20,753 bases of DNA from an uncultured Veillonella sp. (GTDB lineage Bacteria > Bacillota > Negativicutes > Veillonellales > Veillonellaceae): NCBI GenBank assembly GCA_900550175.1, contig URQX01000020.1, positions 1-20,753 of the forward strand. Direction: 5' to 3'. Position numbers and translations under genes: made by a program. Below, piece after piece: positions 15,558 to 20,753 of this stretch (positions are counted from its first letter, which is position 1; each line of letters begins with the position of its first letter). Under the pieces are notes generated by a model. The model worked only from the letters and a program-made list of their open reading frames with translations. It was not told the DNA's origin and did no database searches.

Positions 15558-15664
15558 GTGGAAGAAAATACCTTTTCAAAGAGCGACTTTGGCAGGTCGA
15601 GGCCCTCGGCCGATGACCGGTTCGCCAGTGGAGCGATGAGGAAAGGTATTTTCTGACACCCCAC
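15558..15664. repeat. Large nested palindromic element, possible structured RNA or MITE-like repeat
   Basis: Outer arms 15563-15575 and 15642-15654 are perfect 13-bp reverse complements (AGAAAATACCTTT / AAAGGTATTTTCT), extendable by a G-U and a G-C pair inward, and by GTGG/CCAC (15558-15561 with 15661-15664) outward. Inside are nested pairs TGGC/GCCA (15590-15593 with 15624-15627), GGTC/GACC (15595-15598 with 15615-15618) and GGCC/GGCC (15601-15604 with 15608-15611). The interior is much more GC-rich than the flanks. It is either a folded RNA or a palindromic repeat. The rest of 15665-15723 shows nothing clear. Confidence 0.6.
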
Positions 15665-15723
15665 CCTTGCCAATATTACACTGATGGCAGTTGCTGTAAC
15701 AGGCTGCTTTAGCTCTCAACGAC

Positions 15724-15752
15724 TTGTAGATATCGAAAATATATGATATTAT
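15724..15752 (+). promoter_or_regulatory. Promoter of queT
   Basis: A -35 TTGTAG (15724-15729) and -10 TATTAT (15747-15752) are exactly 17 bp apart. Transcription would start near 15759, a dozen bases before the first leader hairpin. Confidence 0.6.
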
Positions 15753-15770
15753 AAATGCAACAACTAAATA

Positions 15771-15856
15771 AGACAGTTTGAAACCATCCTGTCTCTAAAC
15801 AAAACTACGGAAATTCATAAGCATTTTTAGCATGGTAGTTTTGCCATGCTTTTTTT
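15771..15856 (+). ncRNA. Candidate preQ1-type riboswitch with terminator, queT leader
   Basis: Three parts are visible. First, a hairpin AGACAG/CTGTCT (15771-15776 with 15790-15795) with a 13-base loop containing GGAAACC. Second, an A-rich tail ending AAACAAAACTACGG (15798-15811), resembling the tail of class I preQ1 aptamers. Third, an intrinsic terminator AGCATGG/CCATGCT (15830-15836 with 15844-15850) plus seven T. AAACTAC (15803-15809) is complementary to GTAGTTT (15836-15842), giving an antiterminator that competes with the terminator. queT genes are often under preQ1 riboswitches. The aptamer loop does not clearly match the class I consensus, so the ligand is inferred. Confidence 0.55.
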
Positions 15857-15875
15857 ATTTGAGGAGGTGAGTGTT

Positions 15876-16367
15876 ATGATTACTACACGTAAATTGACTA
15901 TTTCTGCCATGGTTGTGGCATTGTACATCGTCGTACTATATTTAACGCAAAGCGTTTCCTTCGGAGCGTATCAAATTCGTATAGCAACATCATTATATGC
16001 ACTTGCTTATGCCTTTCCGTTTTTGGTAATTCCAATGGGGATTGGTAACCTCATTTCTAACTTCCTATTCGGGGGTCTTGGTATCCTCGATATGATGGGA
16101 GGTTTTGGCGTTGGTATTTTAACAACAGGTATCATCGTTTGTATGCGAAAAATGGGCCTTAGTGCTTGGTGGGCGATTTTGCCAATCATCTTTGTTCCAG
16201 CGCTCTGTGTACCATTATGGCTAAGCCCATTACTTGGCCTTCCATACTGGCCATTGGTATTGAACCTCATCGTAGGTCAAACAATTCCAGCAGTGCTTGG
16301 CTCTGTTTTGGTGAAAGCATTGATCAGCCGTCCTAGCATGGCCGCTATATTAGGTGCTTTCAAATAA
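15876..16367 (+). CDS. queT: QueT family queuosine-precursor transporter
   Basis: A 163-residue integral membrane protein of the QueT family, the predicted substrate-specific (S) component of an ECF-type importer for preQ0, preQ1 or queuine. The start is the ATG at 15876, five bases after the strong GAGGAGGTGA (15861-15870). The in-frame ATG at 15846 lies inside the terminator hairpin and is discounted. About five or six hydrophobic segments cover the length. The conserved YQIRIATSLYALAYAFPFLVIP stretch near 31-52 and GNLISNFLFGGLGILDMMGG after it are typical. The shared ECF energising module would be encoded elsewhere. It lies downstream of queC and of a switch-like leader. Confidence 0.88.
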   Translation: MITTRKLTISAMVVALYIVVLYLTQSVSFGAYQIRIATSLYALAYAFPFLVIPMGIGNLISNFLFGGLGILDMMGGFGVGILTTGIIVCMRKMGLSAWWAILPIIFVPALCVPLWLSPLLGLPYWPLVLNLIVGQTIPAVLGSVLVKALISRPSMAAILGAFK

Positions 16368-16384
16368 AAAGTACATAGGTAAAT

Positions 16385-16422
16385 AAAAAGGCGTAAGCTC
16401 TATGTGAGCTTACGCCTTTTTT
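16385..16422. terminator. Bidirectional terminator between queT and glutamate dehydrogenase
   Basis: A 16-bp perfect stem (16385-16400 with 16406-16421), loop TATGT, has A-runs on the left and T-runs on the right, so it can terminate both convergent genes. Confidence 0.93.
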
Positions 16423-16451
16423 ATGGCTAAATGTTATGGAGGTTGAAAGAA

Positions 16452-17708
16452 TTAGCAGTTGTAGCCGCGCCATTTAGTTTCTACTACGAGGCGTTCAAGG
16501 GCAACCATGTACGCTGCTTGGCGAGGTGGTACATTGTATTTATGTTGCATTTCCCAAACTGCTTCAAAGCTATTTTGCATATTTTTAGTTAAGCGTTCGT
16601 TAACTTCTTCTTCAGTCCAGTAGAAGCTAGCTTTGTTTTGTACCCATTCATAGTAGGATACAACTACGCCGCCGCCGTTTGCAAGAACGTCAGGAATGAT
16701 GTCGATACCTTTTTCATAGAAGTATTTATCTGCATCATTAGTAGTAGGGCCATTAGCACCTTCCAAGATGATTTTAGCTTGGATATTTTCCATGTTGTCT
16801 TTGTTCAATTGGTTTTCAAGAGCTGCCATGTACAATACATCAACTGGTTGAGCCAATAATTCTTGGGCACCAATTGTAGTCATACCTGGCTCGCTGTAAC
16901 CTTCAAGGGAACGACCATGGGAGTTAGCATATTCGTATGCTTTTTCCACATCAATACCGTTAGGGTTGTAGATGTTAACGCTTACGTCGCCGATGGCAAC
17001 AACTTTAGCGCCTGCTTGAGCGATGAGGCGAGCACCTACGGAACCTACGTTACCGAAGCCTTGAACAGCTACAGTAAGGTTTTTAATGTCTAAGTTTTTC
17101 TTAGCGAGGTAGCTTTGTAATGCGATGAGACAGCCGCGACCAGTTGCTTCATTACGACCTAAGGATCCGCCTACTTCAATAGGTTTACCAGTAACGATAC
17201 CAGGGCTCCATTCGCCTTTTAATGTGCTGTATTCATCAGCAATCCAGCTCATGATTTGGGCGTTTGTATTTACGTCTGGTGCAGGCACGTCAGTATTTAC
17301 GCCAATGATAGGAGCAATACGACGTACAAAGTTACGAGTCAAGCGTTCTAATTCGCGAGGGTTCAATGTTTTAGGATCAACTTTGATACCGCCTTTACCA
17401 CCGCCATAAGGAATGTTAGCGATAGCATTTTTAATAGTCATCCAAGCTGCCAATGCACGAACTTCGTTTTCGTCGGAGTCAGGATGGAAGCGAAGACCAC
17501 CTTTAGCGCTACCACGTAATGTGGAGTGTTGGCAACGGTAACCTTCGTATACGCGAACTTCACCATTGTCTAGTTGAAGAGGTACAGCTACTTTTAGTTC
17601 TCGTTCAGGATGACGTAATACTTCGTACTCACTACGAGAATAACCGAGTTTTTCTGCTGCTACATCTAACGTATTTAGCATGTTTTCATAAGGATTATAA
17701 CCACTCAT
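16452..17708 (-). CDS. gdhA: Glutamate dehydrogenase (Glu/Leu/Phe/Val dehydrogenase family)
   Basis: Oxidative deamination of glutamate to 2-oxoglutarate, or the reverse, with NAD(P). The 418 residues match the short hexameric class. The N-terminal domain carries GSAKGGLRFHP with Lys69, PYGGGKGG with catalytic Lys105 and PAPDV with Asp145. The Rossmann domain shows GFGNVG (217-222), with GDVSV at the end of the second strand. The later LEGANGPTT block is the family signature. Substrate is called from similarity as I recognise it; leucine-type dehydrogenases are shorter. The ATG at 17708 follows AGGAGG. The gene is monocistronic, with a 155-base leader containing a long hairpin and a CRP/FNR-like box at its promoter. 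It convergently faces queT. Confidence 0.93.
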   Translation of the reverse strand: MSGYNPYENMLNTLDVAAEKLGYSRSEYEVLRHPERELKVAVPLQLDNGEVRVYEGYRCQHSTLRGSAKGGLRFHPDSDENEVRALAAWMTIKNAIANIPYGGGKGGIKVDPKTLNPRELERLTRNFVRRIAPIIGVNTDVPAPDVNTNAQIMSWIADEYSTLKGEWSPGIVTGKPIEVGGSLGRNEATGRGCLIALQSYLAKKNLDIKNLTVAVQGFGNVGSVGARLIAQAGAKVVAIGDVSVNIYNPNGIDVEKAYEYANSHGRSLEGYSEPGMTTIGAQELLAQPVDVLYMAALENQLNKDNMENIQAKIILEGANGPTTNDADKYFYEKGIDIIPDVLANGGGVVVSYYEWVQNKASFYWTEEEVNERLTKNMQNSFEAVWEMQHKYNVPPRQAAYMVALERLVVETKWRGYNC

Positions 17709-17806
17709 AATAACCTCCTGTATATAAGAGTAAATTAAGTTTTGCTAATTTTAGACATACTGTAGTATTCGACGTTGTATACATAATACCCTTTATAATT
17801 TTATAA

Positions 17807-17851
17807 CTATATTCTATAGTTTTTAATGCTTGAAAAGTGTATAGAATATAG
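17807..17851 (-). other. 12-bp perfect stem-loop in the gdh leader
   Basis: CTATATTCTATA (17807-17818) and TATAGAATATAG (17840-17851) are exact reverse complements with a 21-base spacer. In the minus-strand transcript they would form a stem about 100 bases before the start codon. No T-run follows it, so it is not a terminator. It may affect message stability or mark a dyad protein site. Confidence 0.5.
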
Positions 17852-17859
17852 ATATCTAC

Positions 17860-17893
17860 TGTGATTATAGTCACTCCTGGAGTTAGATATAAA
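17860..17893 (-). promoter_or_regulatory. gdh promoter with overlapping CRP/FNR-like box
   Basis: On the minus strand, -10 TATAAT (17869-17864) and a weak -35 TTTATA (17893-17888) have an 18-bp spacer. TGTGA-N6-TCACT (17860-17875) overlaps the -10 and matches nine of ten positions of the TGTGA-N6-TCACA dyad bound by CRP/FNR-family proteins. A second small dyad ACTCC-T-GGAGT (17873-17883) lies in the spacer. Such placement suggests repression. The rest of the 17709-17927 gap is AT-rich leader and spacer. Confidence 0.5.
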
Positions 17894-17927
17894 TCGTAGT
17901 TTTTACACTATAAATGGATACTTTTAC

Positions 17928-17970
17928 AAAAAATAAAAAGAGACCGATGAAAGATACTTTCACCGGTCTC
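17928..17970 (-). terminator. Terminator of the amino-acid symporter gene
   Basis: GAGACCG (17940-17946) pairs with CGGTCTC (17964-17970), continuing with TGAAAG/CTTTCA inside (one A/C mismatch). On the minus strand it is followed by TTTTTATTTTTTG. It lies 15 bases after the symporter stop codon. Confidence 0.88.
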
Positions 17971-17985
17971 ATAAGAGAATATATT

Positions 17986-19446
17986 TTATTTTTCCATTGT
18001 ATCTTCCACTGGAGTAGGAGGTACAGAAGAGTCTGTAGTTTGACCGTCACCCCACCATACGATACCGTATGTATGATTAAGAACAGAACGGTTAAATACA
18101 GGTGTTTCGATGCCTGCCTTGCGTTGTTTAATATAGTCATCAAGAGCAAGACCAGCAGTACGCCCCATACGTACGATGGAACTAATATTAGTTAATACTA
18201 AGAAGGCCATGAATAAATCGGCTAAATTCCATACTAAATCAAGGGAGGCAATAGAGCCTACGAATGTCATGATTATTACACCAATACGGAACAAATGAAG
18301 ATAGAATTTCTTCTCTGTTAAGTGGCTAATATTAATTTCGCCGTAGTAATAGTTACCAATTAAGGAACTGAAGGAGAACATTACGATAAAGATTGCTACC
18401 GCTGTTGGTGCCCAAGAACCGAGTTGTTGTTCAAGGTTATGTTGCACTAGAGCAACACCAGTTAAACCTGTTGTGCTATAGTCACCAACGATGAGTACGA
18501 TGAAAGCAGAAGCAGTACAAATGATAAATGTATCAAGGAATACACCGAATGCTTGTACAAGACCTTGTTCAACAGGATGGTTAACAGCCGCAGTAGCTGC
18601 TGCATTAGGTACAGAACCTTCACCAGCTTCGTTGGAGAATAGACCACGTTTAATACCATTCATTACAGTAGCGCCTAATAAGCCGCCACCTGCTGCTACT
18701 GGTTCAAAAGCAGAGGAGATAATAGTATAGATTACATGTGGGAATTGAGTGATATTCATAATAACTACGAATAATGCAGTAGCGATGTATAGAACTGCCA
18801 TGATTGGAACGATGATTTCAGATGCTTTAGCAACGCGGCTGATACCACCGAAAATGATAATACCAAGAAGAATTGCTACTACAGCACCGGTATAGGATAC
18901 ATCAAAGTTGAATACTTGAAGAGATGCAGCTAATGTATTAGCTTGTACAGAGTTGTAAATCCAACCGTATGTAATACTGATCAAAATTGCAAATAAAACA
19001 GATAATGCTTTGTTGTTTAAACCATAGCGAATGTAGTATGCTGGGCCGCCGTAAAAGCCACCTTTAGCAACAGGTTCTTTGTAGATTTGTGCCAATGTAG
19101 ATTCGATGAAACCTGTAGCAGCACCAATAAGAGCGATAACCCACATCCAGAAAATAGCACCAGGACCACCGAGTACAACAGCAATCGCAATACCTGCGAT
19201 GTTACCAACACCTACACGAGATGCGGTACTAACACAGAATGCTTGGAATGAGGATACATGATTTTTTTCTGTAGAACTACCTGCACCATTGATTACGAGG
19301 CGAATCATTTCTTTAATCATGCGAATTTGTACAAAATTCGTTGTCATCGTAAAGAAGAGACCTGCGCCGATGAGGATAAAGATGATGAAATAACTCCATA
19401 AATAGCCATTAATGGTAGAAATAGCATCATTGAGCATTGCTTCCAT
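17986..19446 (-). CDS. Alanine/glycine:cation symporter family protein (AGCS)
   Basis: Inner-membrane sodium- or proton-coupled importer of small neutral amino acids (alanine, glycine, possibly glutamine). The 486 residues give about ten or eleven membrane segments. The family signature is present: SSFQAFCVSTASRVGVGNIAG (65-85) and GGPGAIFWMW (93-102), followed by GFIESTLAQIYK. FSNEAGEGSVPNAAA in the middle is the second conserved AGCS block. The ATG at 19446 follows GAAAGGAG. It is a single gene with its own promoter and terminator, directly upstream of gdh on the same strand, which fits amino-acid uptake and catabolism. Substrate cannot be fixed from sequence. Confidence 0.93.
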   Translation of the reverse strand: MEAMLNDAISTINGYLWSYFIIFILIGAGLFFTMTTNFVQIRMIKEMIRLVINGAGSSTEKNHVSSFQAFCVSTASRVGVGNIAGIAIAVVLGGPGAIFWMWVIALIGAATGFIESTLAQIYKEPVAKGGFYGGPAYYIRYGLNNKALSVLFAILISITYGWIYNSVQANTLAASLQVFNFDVSYTGAVVAILLGIIIFGGISRVAKASEIIVPIMAVLYIATALFVVIMNITQFPHVIYTIISSAFEPVAAGGGLLGATVMNGIKRGLFSNEAGEGSVPNAAATAAVNHPVEQGLVQAFGVFLDTFIICTASAFIVLIVGDYSTTGLTGVALVQHNLEQQLGSWAPTAVAIFIVMFSFSSLIGNYYYGEINISHLTEKKFYLHLFRIGVIIMTFVGSIASLDLVWNLADLFMAFLVLTNISSIVRMGRTAGLALDDYIKQRKAGIETPVFNRSVLNHTYGIVWWGDGQTTDSSVPPTPVEDTMEK

Positions 19447-19475
19447 AAAAACGCTCCTTTCTCATAAAAAGAATT

Positions 19476-19503
19476 CTTATAATTATTAATAATATTGTAT
19501 CAA
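19476..19503 (-). promoter_or_regulatory. Promoter of the AGCS symporter gene
   Basis: On the minus strand, -35 TTGATA (19503-19498) and -10 TATAAG (19481-19476) are 16 bp apart. The spacer contains the perfect 12-bp palindrome ATTATTAATAAT (19482-19493), a possible operator, although AT-rich palindromes arise easily by chance. Confidence 0.55.
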
Positions 19504-19515
19504 TTTCTATAGACT

Positions 19516-19552
19516 ATGTAAAACAAAATCCTTCACAAGAGTGAAGGATTTT
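19516..19552 (-). terminator. Terminator of the ispE-gntR operon
   Basis: A 12-bp perfect stem (19525-19536 with 19541-19552), loop AAGA; on the minus strand it is followed by TTTTGTTTTAC. It lies about 40 bases after the GntR stop. Confidence 0.88.
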
Positions 19553-19591
19553 ATTAATAGTTTATTATTGTATAGCAACTAAGATGTTTCT

Positions 19592-20284
19592 TTAAGCTTT
19601 AGTGAATTCCGGTGATTCCTCCATGCCTTGTAATAAGGTTTGTTCGGAATGTTCCATGTGAATTCTTGCCAACTTACGAGCTTGAGTAGCATTATGTGAA
19701 GCAATGGCCTCTACCAATTGACGGTGTTCTTCCCATGTCTTTCTTAGTCGGCCCGGTTGATTCATGGAGAAGCTACGGAATCGATAGGTTTGCTCCCGCA
19801 AGTTGTGTACGATATCTGCTAAACGTTCGTTACGAGATGCACGATATAGTACTTCATGGAATTCTACGTCTGCTGTTACGACGGACTCCATATCTTTATT
19901 CTCCATATGGTCGCCGATCGCTACAAGCATTCGTTCTAGTGTTTCGATTTCCTCTTCAGTGATGCGTTCAGCTGCAAGGCCTGCTGCGAGCTCTTCAAGG
20001 GCTGATCGAATTTCAAATACTTGGGTAATATCCTTTAAGGATATATTGGCTACGTATGTACCACGGCGAGGCACCATGACAACAAAGCCTTCTAGCTCAA
20101 GTTTACGAATGGCTTCGCGAATTGGTGTACGGCTCACACCGAGTTCTTCAGCTAGAGGAATTTCCATAAGGCGTTCGCCTGGTTTTAACACGCCGTCTTG
20201 AATGGCTTGACGTAATGTTTCACTTACGACTTCGCGTAGAGGTTTATACGCATCTAAGCGTATTGGTTGTAACCGTTTTGTCAT
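19592..20284 (-). CDS. GntR-family transcriptional regulator, FCD (FadR-like) subfamily
   Basis: A 230-residue DNA-binding regulator. I use the ATG at 20284, preceded by AGGAGG; the longer in-frame start at 20329 would add 15 residues from within ispE and has no ribosome binding site. The winged helix spans about 14-80 (VVSETLRQAIQDGVLKPGERL, LGVSRTPIREAIRKLELEG, RRGTYVA). The C-terminal helical FCD effector domain spans about 85-215 and keeps the usual metal-site residues Asp139, His143, His187 and His209, so it probably binds a carboxylate through a metal ion. Its ATG overlaps the ispE stop (ATGA), so it is co-translated with ispE. Targets are unknown; the adjacent symporter and gdh genes are candidates by position only. 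Confidence 0.92.
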   Translation of the reverse strand: MTKRLQPIRLDAYKPLREVVSETLRQAIQDGVLKPGERLMEIPLAEELGVSRTPIREAIRKLELEGFVVMVPRRGTYVANISLKDITQVFEIRSALEELAAGLAAERITEEEIETLERMLVAIGDHMENKDMESVVTADVEFHEVLYRASRNERLADIVHNLREQTYRFRSFSMNQPGRLRKTWEEHRQLVEAIASHNATQARKLARIHMEHSEQTLLQGMEESPEFTKA

Positions 20285-20753
20285 GGTAAGTCCTCCTGTG
20301 TACATGTTTTTGTAATGAGAGACAGCCAATCATGGCCTGCTGCTTTGATCTCTTCTTGTAGTTGTAATGCTTCCATCGGTTTATCCAGCAATACTACCAT
20401 CGTAGGGCCGCTACCGGTCATGATGGTTGGATAGCCGCGGCTAGTAAAGAACTCTTTGCAAATGACAAGTTCTTCGTGGTCAGGGAAGAGTAGTTCTTCA
20501 AATGTATTAGCACTAGCAAGGAAAGCAGATTTTAAGTCATTGTTTTCTAAGTGATTGTGGACGGCATCTATGGTTTGCTTTGTTGCCACTGATTTACCAT
20601 TGAAGCGTCCATAAGCAGCCCCTGTAGATACAGAAACCTTAGGCTTCACTAGTAATAGCCAATGTGGCGCAGGGGATTTTCCGTACGTTAATATTTCGCC
20701 ACGCCCCGTGCCACGTGCTGTACCACCTTGCAATAGGAATGGCACATCGGATC
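20281..20753 (-). CDS. ispE: 4-diphosphocytidyl-2-C-methyl-D-erythritol kinase, 3' part (runs off window)
   Basis: GHMP-family kinase of the non-mevalonate isoprenoid pathway, phosphorylating CDP-methylerythritol. Only the C-terminal 156 codons or so are present; the gene continues past 20753, so the true start is not in the window. The first visible residues SDVPFLLQGGTARGTGRGE are the conserved IspE block, and MTGSGPTMVVLL is the GHMP motif 3 glycine loop. The frame is intact to its TGA at 20283-20281, which overlaps the gntR start by four bases. Confidence 0.93.
   Translation of the reverse strand, partial: SDVPFLLQGGTARGTGRGEILTYGKSPAPHWLLLVKPKVSVSTGAAYGRFNGKSVATKQTIDAVHNHLENNDLKSAFLASANTFEELLFPDHEELVICKEFFTSRGYPTIMTGSGPTMVVLLDKPMEALQLQEEIKAAGHDWLSLITKTCTQEDLP

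Noticed and set aside
15454..15639. 61-codon plus-strand frame in the queC-queT gap
   Set aside because: Starts at a TTG inside the end of a hairpin, no ribosome binding site, and runs through the palindromic element; the sequence shows no protein-like pattern.
15665..15723. Weak TGCCA/TGGCA and GCTG-rich pairings upstream of the queT promoter
   Set aside because: Only five base pairs, with no consistent structure; not distinguishable from chance.
17519..17710. Plus-strand frames opposite gdh (for example 16863-17093 and 17519-17710)
   Set aside because: Shadows of the minus-strand glutamate dehydrogenase gene, without ribosome binding sites or recognisable motifs.

Overview
The window looks like a chromosomal segment of a low-GC, diderm Firmicute of the Negativicutes, most likely Veillonella. 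I base this on overall gene content and style recognised by eye (AT-rich intergenic DNA, strong AGGAGG-type ribosome binding sites, several TTG starts, ispE next to an FCD-type GntR regulator). No database search was possible. No rRNA, tRNA, CRISPR array, complete insertion sequence or phage gene was seen.

Layout. (1) 1-5924: after the terminator of an upstream gene and an AT-rich stretch comes a perfect 27-bp palindrome, a promoter, a cobalamin riboswitch with its own terminator, and a complete five-gene Nik/Dpp-type ABC importer operon (permease, permease, lipoprotein binding protein, two ATPases). The riboswitch and the short NikD/NikE-like ATPases point to a metal, most likely cobalt, as substrate. 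(2) 5925-7785: a second, clearly paralogous binding lipoprotein has its own promoter, which carries a related palindrome. (3) 7786-8721, minus strand: a membrane-anchored DUF3829-like protein. (4) 8972-12400: a two-gene operon of a PLD nuclease-helicase-DUF3427 fusion and a NUDIX hydrolase, from a promoter whose spacer is a GC-rich palindrome. This is the best candidate for a defence-like module. (5) 12513-14520: a 3-mercaptopyruvate/thiosulfate sulfurtransferase, a small membrane protein and exonuclease III. (6) 14586-16422: the queuosine genes queC and queT, separated by about 600 bp of highly structured, repeat-rich non-coding DNA. The queT leader has the layout of a transcriptional riboswitch, presumably preQ1-responsive. 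(7) 16452-19503, minus strand: glutamate dehydrogenase and a sodium:alanine/glycine-type symporter, each with its own promoter and terminator. (8) 19525-20753, minus strand: a GntR/FCD regulator overlapping the 3' part of ispE by four bases; ispE runs off the window.

How the parts work together. Sections 1 and 2 form a metal uptake locus that appears to read out two signals: cobalamin sufficiency through the riboswitch and, probably, metal status through a protein binding the palindromes. QueC and QueT serve the same pathway, synthesis and salvage of queuosine precursors. Glutamate dehydrogenase and the amino-acid symporter fit amino-acid utilisation. The helicase/NUDIX pair is functionally separate from its neighbours.
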